A DNA stretch of 64,000 nt from Pristionchus mayeri (GCA_036245805.1 BTRK01000003.1:40069215-40133214), one strand, 5' to 3'; shown: positions 20,876 through 33,959, counted from the first letter of the stretch. Made by a program: numbers and translations. The notes: generated from the letters alone by a model not told the origin.

Positions 20876-23764
20876 TCAAAGATCAAGCCGAGTGGCAATA
20901 ATAGACGGGGGATAAAAAGTGGGGGGTTGTGAACGGATATAACTAGAAAACACACAATGCGAAGAACTAACATATTCTATGGGAAGAGCATTCCAAATGG
21001 ACATGGTTCTAGATACAAGAGTGGAACAAGAATTATTTGGTATGAAAGGTAAAGATATACGAAGTGGGTGTGCATTTCTGAGGGGGCGAGTGAGTGGCGC
21101 GCGTGTAAGTAGAGAAGAAATATCAAGAGAATAACGGCTGTGGATAATCGAATGGAGGAATAATATATCAATTATGAACCTACGGCGTTCTAAAGTCATT
21201 AGATTAAGCTCATGGAGCCGATGCTTATATGATATAGGAGGGAGGGAACAGCGTACATACATTCTGCGGGTATAGTCACGCTGAACTCTTTCAAGCTCTT
21301 TAGTCAATGCTACACTATGTATAGGATTCCAAATAATGGAGCAATATTCGAGATTTGGGAGGATGAAAGTATTATACGATTTGAGATATAACTCAATAGA
21401 ATTGCTACGAAAGGATTTAAAAATTAGATTAGATTTGGTACGGGCTTTAGAAATAATTTTACTAATATGGGATGAGAAAGAAAGAGAAGGGGAGAAATGC
21501 ACTCCTAGATCTTTAATGATACATTTACTTGGGTCATTGCTAGGCTCGTTTAAGATAACACCGTTAATGGTGAATAGTTTACGGGGATTATGTCGGCCAT
21601 AGTGAACAATGTGACATTTAGTTTCAGAAACGCCAAGATTCCACTGCGAGGACCAGTTAGAAACAATATCTAGAGCGGATTGCAAGTCATCTGAGAACAG
21701 AGGGGCTTCAGCGAACAACTTGAGGTCGTCTGCATACACAGAATAATAAATGGAGGCCGGGAATTTTACACAGATATCATTGATAAATATGATGAAGAGG
21801 AGAGGCCCGAGACAAGATCCCTGTGGCACGCCAGATATGACCGGGGATGGTGGGGAAAATGAAGTGTCAATAAATACGGATTGCGTACGACCAGAGAGAT
21901 ATGAATGGAACCATGATACAATGTGATTAGAGATGCCTAACTCGGACAATTTATGTAACAATAATCTATGATCAATAGAATCAAAAGCTTTTCTGAAATC
22001 TATGTAAATTGTGTCAAAAGGAGAGCCATGCTTAGAGATGCGGAGATAATGTGCATAAGTCTCAGCAAGATTAGTGGAAGTTGATCTACAATTTCTGAAA
22101 CCAGATTGGTGAGGGTCAAATAAGTTGTTCTGGTCAAGAAACGCCGTAATTTTACCTATGATAATCTTCTCAAAAACTTTACACACAGATGAAGTAAGTG
22201 AAATAGGACGAAAATCTGTTATAGAGTTACTAGATTTTTTGGAATAGGTTTAACTAAAGCTTGACGCCATTGAAATGGCACTTGGGAGGTAAGCAGAGAC
22301 TTGTTAAAAATAGTAAGGAGAGGAGATACAACAGATAATCTACACCTCGAAAGAACTATACTGGGAATAGTGTCGGGAGTAACATTCACTTTGGGGGCAA
22401 GCTTACTAAGTGCACAGATAACATCCACGTAAGAAATTGAAGGGAGATCGAAAATGAAAGAAGGGGAAGGGAGAGGGAGTGGGGACGATTGGGGAGGGCT
22501 AAAGACAGAAGAAAAGAATTTTTCAAAAGCTACACACTTCTGGTCATTAGATGTCAGTACGGAACCATCAGAATCAACGATTCCAGAAGGAGTGGTCTTG
22601 GGAGTACTCAATTTCTCCTTGCAATAATTATAGAAAAGCTTAGGATTGGAGGACATAACAATACGATTTTCAAGGGAGCAATGAAATCTATTTAGGGCAG
22701 AATTAAAACGCTGGGTCATAATGGCACATGCACGACTGTTTGGAGCAACTCTAGTTAATGTCTTACATTTCCCGTAAATAATTTTTAAAGTTCGTGGATA
22801 AAGGGGAAGGTTTAGAGAGAGGAACAAATGTGTCTAAAACGTTATTTAGAAAGGCAACAAAATATGTATAAGATTGGTGGGTATCACGGTTGCTCAAAGC
22901 GTGGGTCCAGTCATGAAAGTGTATACAGTCATTAATCGAGATCCAATCAGCTAATCTATAGTTACGGGATGGAGCACAAACATTCTGAGGAGGACGGGGA
23001 ATGCGAAGGTCAAATGTCACACTGAGATGGTCACTAAGTGCAGTGGCAGGAGACACATTACATATAATATTCTCATTACAAAATAATAGATCTAAATAGC
23101 TATTGAGCCTACTAGGGAAAGAGACAAACTGATTAAAGTGATGGTCTGACACGAAATCTAGTAGGTCATTTTGGTTTGGAGAAGAAAGAGAGGGCCAATC
23201 AACATTAGGAAAATTGAAATCACCAATTAAAATACAAGGAAAATCAACCGAAATATGAGTTTCTAAATTCAAAAGAAGTTGAATAAGAGAGTCATTAGGG
23301 GCGGAAGGAGATCTATAAATAGTAAAAAATCTAATTTTCCTATAAGGGAGAGACGGGGAGTAATCTAAATGAATATCAACTACACACGACTCGACAAGTG
23401 GTGAAGAAAAGATAGAAATAAGTATGGGATTCAAAGAATTATGAACTAGACACGCGACGCCACCACCCCTACCGTAATCAGCAGAAGTAACGCGATCGCA
23501 TCGAAAAGGCAAAAAATCAGGAAAACCGCCAACAAGGAGAGAGTCGCTATCACTATTATCTAACCAAGTCTCAGATATGCAAATGATGCGGTACTCATGA
23601 GAAGCGATCAAGAATGAAAGCTGAGGGGATTTACATCGAATGGAACGAGCATTAGCATAGAATACGGAGACAGGAGAGTTTCTAGAGTGACGTGTACTTA
23701 ATATCGATCGATTGTGTGTTGACCTAACGAGGGAATGACTAGAGAGTGAGGGGAGGGGAGACAA
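20876..23764 (-). pseudogene. CR1 ORF2: endonuclease and reverse transcriptase, two frameshifts
   Basis: The first segment (23764-22763) is an AP-like endonuclease with F-Y-A-N-A-R-S-I, I-S-E-T-W-L, G-D-F-N-F-P-N-V-D-W and S-D-H-L-S-V-T-F, the metal and catalytic blocks of the family. The second segment (ending 22219) is the linker and start of the reverse transcriptase. The third (22186-20876) holds F-R-N-C-R-S-T-S, D-F-R-K-A-F-D-S, G-V-P-Q-G-S and the catalytic Y-A-D-D, ending with the W-N-A-L-P region typical of CR1 C-termini. Continuity is broken near 22797-22812 and at 22235-22240, where six T (A on the coding strand) should be seven to keep FRPISL in frame. Without these the enzyme would be complete. 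Confidence 0.88.
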
Positions 23765-23797
23765 GAGTGGAAGTATGGTACCCTTGCTGCCACTGTC

Positions 23798-24673
23798 CTA
23801 TCCTCTCCTCGTTGTCACGTGGTCAGTGCGGGAAGGCGCGATTGCAGCCGGATCGGGAGTCGAGGGAATGGAGGCAGCAGAGGGAGCAGAAGAGGGAGTT
23901 CCGGAGTGTCCTGGATAAGGGAGATCGGCAGAAGAGGTCTTACTAGTGCGAGAGAGTCCGTAACGGGGAGGGAGCGGGCGAGGGGTACGGTAATTGATCA
24001 GAGTGAAGTCGCGCACTCCGCACACAATCATGCGAGCTTCAAGATTGCGTCGCATGGCCTCAGCGCGCGCTTCCTTCTCCAAGGACAGCTGAGTGGGAGT
24101 CAGGTCCTTCCTGATAAAGGCAAGAGAGTCCTTGAAGGGAGAGGGACGGCCTGGCTTTCCACGAATTCCAGAGAGGAGGGCATCACGAGTAGTCTTGTCC
24201 GGGCAGCTTATCTTGAGAGGGCGAGTACCAGGAGGACGATCAGGAGGATGGCGGTGATGAGAAATCTTCTTCTCATCCCACGCCTTCTTCACCGCATCAC
24301 TGCCCGAGTACTGGACGAGGTCAGCGATGAGCTTCTCGTCGGCAGCTGCTCCCTCCTTCAGGTTCTCCTTGTGTCCAATGACGACTGCCCCTGTTTCTTT
24401 ATCCTCGTACTCCGCCCTGTCAGAGATTACACGAGAGCACGACTCGTACACAACGCGTGCCACGTCGAGAGTGGGGGCGAGTGAGGTGGGGGCAGGGGGA
24501 GGATTGGCGAGAGAGAGGGTCTGGAGAAGGGCGCGTACATCAGAGAGCATGGCCATGACAGCGTCTACTTTGCAAGAAAGCGCGTCCACGCTTTCCTGGG
24601 AGGCGACTCGCACCGAATTGGGTTTGGCGGCAGCAGGGAGAGGGGCCTTGAGAGGGGTCCTGGTTCCCGACAT
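23798..24673 (-). CDS. CR1 LINE ORF1 protein (putative nucleic-acid chaperone)
   Basis: This is an uninterrupted 291-codon frame starting with ATG at 24673 and ending 33 nt before ORF2. The N-terminal third contains a predicted coiled stretch (S-Q-E-S-V-D-A-L-S-C-K-V-D-A-V-M). A basic central part follows (R-P-L-K-I-S-C-P-D-K and G-I-R-G-K-P-G-R), then a Lys/Glu/Arg-rich helix and a Pro/Ser-rich tail. ORF1 proteins of CR1-like elements bind RNA and form multimers; the assignment here rests mainly on position before ORF2 and composition. No zinc knuckle is seen. The closely spaced downstream ORF2 suggests reinitiation or readthrough. Confidence 0.7.
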   Translation of the reverse strand: MSGTRTPLKAPLPAAAKPNSVRVASQESVDALSCKVDAVMAMLSDVRALLQTLSLANPPPAPTSLAPTLDVARVVYESCSRVISDRAEYEDKETGAVVIGHKENLKEGAAADEKLIADLVQYSGSDAVKKAWDEKKISHHRHPPDRPPGTRPLKISCPDKTTRDALLSGIRGKPGRPSPFKDSLAFIRKDLTPTQLSLEKEARAEAMRRNLEARMIVCGVRDFTLINYRTPRPLPPRYGLSRTSKTSSADLPYPGHSGTPSSAPSAASIPSTPDPAAIAPSRTDHVTTRRG

Positions 24674-24960
24674 CGCGCAGGGGAGAAAGCGTTGAAAAGT
24701 GTCCCACCTGGTCGAGTGGGATTAGACCACCTCCGTCGGCTTCCCACGTGCCGACTAGCGAAGACCAGGTTGATCAGCGACGGCGAGAAAGGGGAGGAAG
24801 TCGAGGCGAGAGGAGAGGGAAGGCAATTTCCCTAATCCGGGAGCGAGGGGGGAGACGACCGCTCGCGACGGAGACAAAGACTGATCTTCTCGTGCAAAGA
24901 TGATCTTCTCGTGCACGGAGACGTCCGATGCCTCTATCAGGTGATTAGAGTCGTCCATCC

Positions 24961-25884
24961 AATTGGTGGGCAGTTCATTGACACAAAATGGATATTAATA
25001 GCACTAAATTATGAGCTAAGTTGTCCATACTGACTCGCTCGCTCACTACCATACCCTCCCCGTAACTAACTGGTGATATACATGTACTGCCCGATATTGT
25101 AATTTCATTTTAAGGTTATCATGTATATGGAATCATTGGGATTCGGCCTTTCGTTGTTATACCTAACTATTCTAACCCGAAATCACCCTGAAACTTTCCG
25201 GACCATGAAAAGCGCATTATTTTTATGCGATATTTCGATATTTCGCTCTCCAACTGCAACCGCCAATCGACAAGAACTATATTTAAGATCATTATTGTAA
25301 ACTGCAATAGAAAGCGTTTCAAGCATCCTTGAAGTCGGTTTCAATCCGGCACTTCTATGACGAAGCATGCTTGAAGGCTAATCCAAGGCTGATTGACAAG
25401 TCCGCTCTGATCCCTATAGCTTAGCTGTACTCATAATCGATATCCTTGTCGATGATGACGTATTTGATTGTGTCTAATCTCTTCATCACGTCGAGAATTA
25501 TCTAAGAGAAATAAGAACAGGTAGAAGACTGTACAATGTATGATTCGAGAAACCGATTATTCAGACAAAAATATAGTTATTCTTACTTTTATACGACCGA
25601 TGCATAAAATCCGATATTTTTTATTTAATTTGATATTTTTTTCAACATAGATACTCCGGACCCATCGCAACAATAGCATTGTCTGATCAAAGTAGAACTT
25701 AAAATTAGTATAAATAATACAATACAAGTAAAACGATGCTTGCTCACTAACGAATAACAATAAAAAGGAGATCAAAGATCAAAAGAAGGAACAATTGGAA
25801 ATGACAACCCGATAAGACGAAATCGATACTATCGAAGTGTGGGAAGGCAGTGCAAGTACAGGGGGAGAGATCAAAGATCAGGGA
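24961..25884. other. Intergenic; repeated segment shared with 37.7 kb and 53.8 kb
   Basis: The interval 25673-25880 matches 37714-37920 almost base for base and is the 3' flank of two paralogous genes. The interval 25430-25690 resembles 53790-54010. No gene was recognised between 24961 and 25430. Confidence 0.5.
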
Positions 25885-26165
25885 TCAGAAATACTTGACA
25901 TCTCGGCGATCGCGCAATTTAGTGGGCGTAGTCGGGGTTACGGTAGTGGGGTGATGCTTGGATACGGTACCTGCTGAGGATACGGTGGGCAGGTCGTCAG
26001 AGGGCGGGTTCTGGGGTCGCAGCTTGCTGCGAGCAGGCGTTGTCTTGACGGGGGAGCGTGAGAGGGAGGGGAGGGAGGAAGGAGGATGAGGGAAGGGACG
26101 AGGAGGAGGAGAACTGGCTGTGGGAATGACGGAGGCAAACGAGACCGTGCGACGACTGCTGCTGC

Positions 26166-26205
<40 letters not shown>

Positions 26206-27173
26206 TTTTTATCCTAAACGATATCTTGTCATACCGCATCCTTAATTAACAACCTCACTATTATCAGGCTTTCCCCAGACACTGTGTACTATTTTGAAGC
26301 AAAAATATTTTGGCAATACGGCTTGTGTTTCAACCGCATTACATTTTCTCAAACTCTTGTTTCCTATAATCTGACCATCCTTTGTTTGCGAAAAAACAAC
26401 CATGATCCTACTTTTAAAAAATATTCTCAACACTCTCACCTCCTCTTGATCTTGGGAGGTGACCCCCCTCCTCCCGTTCCTCCTCTCGGTGTTGTCTTCA
26501 TTCCCGTCCTCTATCTCCCCTCACTCTTCGCCCTTCCTCCTCCTCCTCCTATCACCACTCCATTCTCCTTCGCAGGCGACGCCTGGGATGACGCGCGACC
26601 TACAAAACATTTATTATAGTCATTTGAGTGCTGTGCGAAGTGAAGCTATAATTGTTAAAAAACGAAATCATTCAAAACATGATGTTTCCTCGCAACTGAA
26701 AACTCACTTGTTAATTATTTCAGGGAAAATATATTTTTCTCAGGAATGCTTACGTATGCAATCAGTCGAGAACAAAGAACTGAGAACAGAGAAAATTTAC
26801 ACAATCTAATGCATCCCTGCAACCGCAATGTCCGGGGCAACTTACTTCGCACTTCTCATTCAAAGTTCCTTCACTAGTTATAGATCAATCCTAGTACCGA
26901 TGATCCTACATACTCCATATCTACTTCACTCACCACTAGCTGGCGAGAGCACAGTTGCGGTTGCTGCAGTTATCTCATTGAAGCACGAACCTTACTGATT
27001 CTTACTTCATGTCAATATTCTTTATTTTCAATGCTATCCCAGTCCGAACCACCCAATTCCTAGTTTCAAAAATCTTTGAATTACTTTCTCGTTTAGAAGC
27101 AACAATTGCAGATTTCGTCTGATTTTATAATAATACCAAATCTTTCAGGATATTTCACGGTCTCTCACTCTAC

Positions 27174-27468
27174 TTAAAGGAGTGCTCCGGGGAATATTCA
27201 GTAACCCATAGTGACAGTGTGGATATCGTAGAGGCCACTCACCCGATCAGAAACCACTTTGTATGAAGTTCCGCAGACGCCTCTGAGTCTATTTACAAAC
27301 GCGCAAAGTTCATTGACAGCGCAGGGTCGCGCCTGATTGGTTTATGTTTCACTCGGTCAACATATGTTTTGTCCATTCCTCGGGTAAATTCGCTACAGTT
27401 TCCCATTGAGAGCGCAGAATTTTCGTGGTGGGACTCCCTAGCATTCATTCCCCGGAGCACTCCTTTAA
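27174..27468. mobile_element. TTAA-flanked palindromic MITE, family E copy 1
   Basis: A 295-bp element with TTAAAGGAGTGCTCCGGGGAA at the left and the mirror at the right. TTAA at both ends (27174-27177, 27465-27468) is the target site used by piggyBac-type elements. Its right TTAA is also the left TTAA of the family F element that follows. Three more copies lie at 41166, 42871 and 44417. Confidence 0.88.
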
Positions 27469-28364
27469 GAGACCCTCCACGAGAGAACGTGACAACTGTG
27501 CAGGGGGCCTCGGATGGCTAAAAATACGATAAATTCCAAACTTGTTTTCTGATGTTGGGGTACCGAGTGGTGAGTGGTGGCCGCAATAACTAAGGCTTGG
27601 GGTCGATTTTGAAAAAGTTTCGGGGGACCCCCACTTTTGGGGTCGAAAAATTGACCTTCTCAGAAATACATGAAATATAGATTTTCTGATGTATTTCGAC
27701 GCGTAGAATACGAATTTCAACATCCGAAAGACAGAAAATGCGAAAGAAAAGAGATATAATCGAGAAACTGAAATTTTCGATCCGGAAAGGCACATAAAGA
27801 GCTATAAGTTATTTTGAACATTGTAATGAGGGTTCTCTTAGCAGGAGTAACTTTGAAGTCATATTTGAGAAATTGCAGTATCCTAATCCTTCGTTTTGAC
27901 CCAATATGATCAAATTCAGGCTCGAAAAAATCGATGAATACCCATTTTTAAAATTCTGCAAAAAATTGTGAATGTTTCTTATTACTTCTGGTTTCGGAAA
28001 ATATCAACGACTCAAATTATTATTTTTCTAAACTTATGTATGGCTCTTTATGTGCCTTTCCGGATCGAAAATTTCAGTTTCTCGATTATATCTCTTTTCT
28101 TTCGCATTTTCTGTCTTTCGGATGTTGAAATTCGTATTCTACGCGTCGAAATACATCAGAAAATCTATATTTCATGTATTTCTGAGAAGGTCAATTTTTC
28201 GACCCCAAAAGTGGGGGTCCCCCGAAACTTTTTCAAAATCGACCCCAAGCCTTAGTTATTGCGGCCATCACTCACCACTCGGTACCCCAACTTCAGAAAA
28301 AAAAGTTTGGAATTTATCAAATTTTTAGCCATCCTGTTACGTTCTTTCGTGGAGGGTCTCTTAA
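27465..28364. mobile_element. TTAA-flanked foldback element, family F copy 1
   Basis: A 900-bp near-palindrome beginning TTAAGAGACCCTCCACGAGA and ending in its mirror at TTAA (28361-28364). The arms match over about 320 bp (27469-27790 and 28050-28360) and share ggggtcgaaaaattgacc-type words with copies 2 and 3. Open frames of 67-116 codons in both arms are mirror translations. It lies in an intron of the PHD gene. Confidence 0.88.
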
Positions 28365-28667
28365 CAGACGCAATTGTATAGTATCTCTTCCCCCCCCCCC
28401 CCCCATCTCACCTATTCCTCGGTCATATCCTGCTGCAGTCCATCTACAATCTGTGCTATGACTCGTGTTGAGAGAACAATCCCTGGCTGCCCGTCCAACT
28501 CAACCAAATGACGGAAGAGATCGTGGCTGAATGAACGGTGAATATTTTTGTATATATTTTTGTGAAACATATTACAGTCCATTGGGAATAATCTGGTGTT
28601 GATTTTAGTATCAATGCAATTACAAAATTAGTGTACAAATGAGGGCGGAATATTAGCGTTCCTGTTA

Positions 28668-29997
28668 CAGAAGCGAGCAAAACTCTATCACCTTGGTGTT
28701 TTTCAAGCGTAACTTCCCTCAATCGTATTCGATTTTTTTTTCGGATGCACTAATATTTCATGATTACCAATCGAATCATCTATACGATGGATGTCTCGTG
28801 ATAGTGTACGGTAGGTCACTGAGAAATTGATATTTCGCTCAAAATCGTAGTTTTCGGTAAAATGTGTGCCAAAAATCGAGAAATGATGTTATCCAAATAT
28901 AAATCAGCAGGGTCAAAAGTGCATCTTTCGGACTTTCGAATGCACCTTTTGAATTAATTGAGAATCGATTTTTGAGCGCAGGTAAATCAATTCAAACTAC
29001 AGTACTTTTTAGTGCATTTATCGCTGTAACTTCATTTCTAAAGAAGCAATCGAGCTCAAATTGACAGGGTAACATACGCTGGTGGTCCCTATTAACGTAC
29101 AAGTTTGGGGTTTACCGGCCTCGATATCGCCAAAATCGTCTCTTTTGGTATGCTTTCATTTGACGAAATCTAAGTTCCGGGTAGATTTTTTTCGGGGCCC
29201 AGAAAGTGAATTGGAGATTCTTCAATGAAGGCAGAACATATCTGTGCAAATTGTTATCTATTGGTCACATTTTCCAATAGATTTGATACTTTGAATCTTG
29301 TAAAATTTGTCAAAAACAGGTCATTTTGGACAAAAATGGACGAAAATTACTTGTTTTTGAAGAATTGTGCAAGATGCAAACTATCATATCTGTGACCAAT
29401 AGGTACCAAATTTCACAGATCTGTTCGGCCTTCATTGTAGAATCTCCAATTCACTTTCTGGGTTCCGAAAAAAATCTACCCGGAACTTAGAGCTCGTCAA
29501 AGTAAAGCATACCCAAAGTGACGATTTTGGCGATATCGAGGCCGGTCAAACCCAAACGTGTATATGTGAATAGGGAGCACCAGCGTAAGTTACCCTATAA
29601 ATTTGAGCTCGATTGCTTCTTTAAAATTGCAGTTAGAGCGATAAATGTGATAAAAGTACTGTAGTTTGAATTGATCTACCTTCCCTCAAAAAATCGGTTC
29701 TCAAATAATTTAAAAGGCGCATTTGAAATTCCAAAAGATGCACTTTCAATCCTGATGATTTATAGATGGATAACATTATTTTTCGATTTTTGGCACACAT
29801 TTTACCAAAAAATACGATTTTGAGCGAAATATCGATTTCTCAGTGACCTTCCCTACACTATCGCGAGGCATCCATCTGATAGATGATTCGATTGGTAATC
29901 ATAAAATAATAGTACATCCGAAAATTTGTAAAGATTGAATAAGATTGAGGGAATTTATTTTTGAAAGACTCAAAGGTGATAGTTTTGCTCGCTACTG
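28668..29997. mobile_element. Foldback element, family G, TA target duplication proven by empty site
   Basis: A 1,330-bp palindrome with ends CAGAAGCGAGCAAAAC and, inverted, CAGTAGCGAGCAAAAC, flanked by TA (28666-28667, 29998-29999). The paralogous intron at 39546 and 46330 reads tgttacttggtaaat without the element, which is exactly the joined flanks with a single TA. CAG termini plus TA duplication fit the Tc1/mariner superfamily. There is no transposase. Confidence 0.92.
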
Positions 29998-29999
29998 TA

Positions 30000-30145
30000 C
30001 TTGGTAAATTCGATCCAAATTCAGCTGGACCAGTAGCACTGAAAAAAATGATTTTTTTTCTTCTTAAAATTTATTTTATTTTATCTTTGATTTTTCTTCG
30101 ATTGGGGGTGACAATATTGGCAGAGCAATCGAAGTAGAAACGTAC
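30000..30145. other. Intron remnant between the PHD gene exons
   Basis: Only about 150 bp separates the family G element from the exon at 30146-30247. In the paralogous copy three exons lie upstream of this point, so this gene has lost them. Confidence 0.5.
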
Positions 30146-31090
30146 CACATCACTCCTCCCACTGGCTCCCCCCCTGTCCCTCTTCCTCACGAGTGTGTTT
30201 CGCTTGCAGAAGGCGTGGAAGTTGACTGACTCATCGGCCTCGTTTTTCTACAATTACAATTTTAGTCTTAACATTGAACATTCAACCCTCACAATCAATA
30301 CTTTTTTAACCTGATGTAGACAATTATGTGTGTTCTAAGCTAAAACTATGGAAAATATTACTCTCGCCGCACTCCTCCCATCTTATTTCAACTGAGAGGC
30401 ACAAATCAGCCATGTCCAAAGTGGACAGTTTCTCACCTCGTGTAGCACATCGCACACTCCACTCCGCTGAGCACATGTCGTGTGGAAGGCCGTTGCGCAG
30501 GACTGGAATTAACAAAAATAATAACAGTAAAAATAACAAAATTACTATTATTCACCTTGTACTCGCACTGCACGCATGCACCCATCCTCAGATCGCAGAT
30601 GGAGCACTTCAGTTGCCATCACTGATGGTGGATTGTCTCCAGTCCCTGCATTACCTCACGACCCGATCGAGTGTACGTGAACCTGTGGGAAAGAGAGATT
30701 ACGGTAGGTACCTGTACGGTACTCAAGACCGTGATATGAATATATATGTTGTTTTTCCTGGAGCAGTAGTGACATATTACTGAGTACACGCATTCGTGCC
30801 TTATTCGTATGACAATCGAAGCACCAAAATCGCAAGTGCTCAGTCATGTATTTTATTTTAAATTTTGACATAATCTTCCATTTCATCTAACAACGCAATG
30901 TGATGCGCGTCAACTACTGCTTGCACACTTCGTTCTCTACACTCACTTGATCTCTGGTATCCACATGGCGCAGCTCACGTGCACCCACTTGTCCTGTCCC
31001 TCGACTTCCTTCATCGCACCGCCCGTGTTGGGGCAGAGAGAACAACGGAGACGGTCACTACAAGATTTCGCATGTTTGAACAAACAAATA

Positions 31091-32832
31091 TGAGCCCGTT
31101 TGCATAAGAGTCGAACAAAGTGCTAAAGGATCTGGCAAACCAAATTTACAAAAGATTGAGAAAAGGGGTATTCGAGGATGCTGATCATCGTGGTCAACTT
31201 AATTTTGCTCCATCTCGATCGGTTATGCCAGGCTGCACGTGGACTTCACATACATTTGTGATCATAGCACAGCAACCGATTTATAAAAGTTCATGAAAAT
31301 TTTACAGGTCATAGCTAGCACTATTACGAAGCAGTTGACATAAAAATACCTCAGGTTTTTTTCATAACAACATTATAAAATTGATGATCTCGAATATAAG
31401 GCAGAAGCTAAAACCGAGAACTACATGCTAAGATGCGCCTTGTTCTGGGGATCATTTTTCGTATGGTATGTGAGGTATTATAACTAGATATATTTTTGTT
31501 ATACACTGTTTTCTGACGATTTTGTCAGTCGTGAACCGCGTCTACTGCACAGAAAGTGCAGAATGAGGATATGTTTCAATCTCACATTCGAAAATTTACT
31601 TACAAATTGAGTGGAACAAAGGAATTTCGTTTCATTTTACACTCACAGAACATTAGGCACGGTTCACGACTGACAAAATCGACAAAAAAACAGTGTATAA
31701 CAAAAATATAAGAAGGTTGAAACTATTCTTTCCAATGGGAAACGACTGTTTTGAGTTGAGTTTCATCGGAGTGTAACATTTTTGTATCGAAAAACTACGT
31801 TCTGCAGAATTTTTATAAATATTCAAATTCAGTGGAAGTACACTACACTGTTTTCATCGTTTTATGGAAATATATAAATCATTCAGTTTGCGAACATTTG
31901 TATTTTGTGAAATTTCGATATTTTAATGTTTTGTTTCGCATTTCACTATTGCTATCACTTACACATTCTTTATCCGATAATACAAATCTACTAATATGTA
32001 TTGGTCGATGGGATCATTTCACATAGTCATGAGATTCAAGGAATACAATACAGATGAACACATGAGGTAATCGGAAATTCCATGGAAGGTTCTCTTCTTT
32101 TCGGATTATCGTCCATCTTATCGTTGTCGGAGTTGCATGGTTAAGAGGGCGCACTGAAGAACTCATTATTTAGATTGCCAAACAATTTCCCTTAATGATC
32201 ACACACTTTCAAACTAAGAAAAGAGTGCAATGGTGAATCATTCTCTCCCCTCTCACTCGACAGATTCGGTTATGTTTCACTTCGAAATTCCCCATTGCAC
32301 GGATTCACACTCAGAAAACGTGTAATGGGAACTCAAAACGTGTAATGGAAATGAATGAAAAACAGGGAATGGTTAGCACACCGATGATACTCAACTCAAA
32401 ACAGTCGTTTCCCATTGGAAAGATTAGTTTCAACCTTCTTATATGTCTAGTTATAATACATCACATACCATACGAAAAATGCTCCCCAGAACAAGGCGCA
32501 TATTAGCATGTAGTTCTCCGTTTTAGCTTCTGCCTTATATTCGAGATCATCGATTTCATAATGTTGGCATGAATAAACCTGCCGTATTTTGATGTCAGCT
32601 GCTTCCTAATGGTACTAGCTATGACCTATAAAATTTTCATGAACTTTTATAAATCGGTTGCTGAGTTATGACTAGAAATGTAGGTCAAGTCCACATGCAG
32701 CCTGGCTTAACCGATCGAGATGGAGCAAAACGAAGATGACCACGATGATCAGCACCATCGAATACCCCTTTCCGCAAATTTTCGAAAATTCGGTTTGCCG
32801 ATGTTTGTTCGACTCTTACGCGAACGGGCTCA
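31091..32832. mobile_element. Foldback element, family K
   Basis: A 1,742-bp near-palindrome starting TGAGCCCGTT and ending AACGGGCTCA, with TA at both flanks (31089-31090, 32833-32834). The arms share cataagagtcgaacaaa, ggtattcgaggatgctgatcatcgtgg and cataacttt-type words. The spacer (about 31730-32390) is long and less symmetric. It occupies the intron between the exons at 33023 and 31057 of the PHD gene. No transposase. Confidence 0.85.
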
Positions 32833-33959
32833 TATAAAATTTCCTATTGTTTAATTTATTTCCATACGCACAAGAAACCAGTAAATATACATTCTCTTAT
32901 TATTTTACATCGACCGAGGAGTTAAAATTTTAAGGCTTGACCCTTATCGTAGATAAAATGGCTTATTGAATCGCTAATCCGCCTTGTTCGAAATTCCGAA
33001 AAAATATTTTTAAAAAACTGACTGTCTCGTGAATCCGACCGCCTTGCACATGTCGCACTCCCAGTGGCCTTCCGGAACCTTAATACACACGTAATTATAA
33101 AATTAATTCTGCAAAAACGAGCTTGTCATACTTCGAAGTAACATACTACGTGTTTTCCTAACAGACAAGAGTTAGCCAACACATTTATCTAGCCAACGCA
33201 GACTTTTTTGAAAGACAATAAAACCGTTTTTTTCTTCGAAATAGTGTGATCCCTACAGTATGCTACATCGAACAACATGGACTACCGTATACCTCAGTGA
33301 GTCCGTAGCATGTGAGATGGAGGCAGATGTTGCAGCCATCACAGAAAATCATCGGATAGTTGTTGTACTCCTTCTGAAGCAGGTAAAATATCGGTTGTCA
33401 TTCGGCAAGGGAAGACGCACATCAATTAATGAAATCAGAGAAACAGTGAACCACACTTCCGCTTAGTTTTTCATCTAACCATTGTTTCCTGATAAGTCAA
33501 AATCAGTTTAGGCAAAAATCAGTAAAAAAGTAAAAAATAACATAAAAATGGGACAGGTAACTCACAATCTGGCAGACATCGCGCATCCTCGTCCACTCCA
33601 TCTGATGAATTATTGGTGGAGCAGGGAGAGGTCAGCGCTAGAGAGGTCAGCACGATACGGTGGATGTTCTGAGAGAAATGAGAGGGAAACTCTAATTGGC
33701 GTGCATTTCGGGTGTTGTAAAGCGCAGTGCCATTTTCATACGTTCAAATGGAGTAGAAAAAATGGAATTCTGACATTACATACCTTGAAACACTCGATCT
33801 CGAACTCATTAATCAGATTGAGCATCATGGCGAGATTCATCATGGGGAGACGATTAGCCGCGTGCTCTCTGAGATCATTGATTGATTTCTCATTTGAAAA
33901 TGTTGATAAAATGTTTGAACAAATATTTATAATTTTAGAAAAAAAAATTTGGATTTGTT

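Larger units (their letters stand above)
20730..24960 (-). mobile_element. Nearly full-length CR1-type LINE
   Basis: On the minus strand the element reads: 5' leader (about 24960-24674), ORF1 (24673-23798), ORF2 with endonuclease and reverse transcriptase (23764-20876), 3' UTR, and a tail of repeated TGAA (20760-20731). The order and the short microsatellite tail fit the CR1/jockey superfamily. The 5' boundary is approximate and I found no clear target duplication. Only two frame breaks interrupt ORF2, both at or near homopolymers, so this is a young copy or an active one with sequence errors. Confidence 0.85.

Noticed and set aside
20730..24960. A target-site duplication for the CR1 element
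   Set aside because: Sequences at 20715-20730 and 24937-24970 share only weak similarity (gtgacttagattc against gtgattagagtc), not enough to call.
27445..28328. Pairs of 67-116-codon frames either side of 27900
   Set aside because: Mirror images within a foldback element with TTAA ends; no transposase motif.
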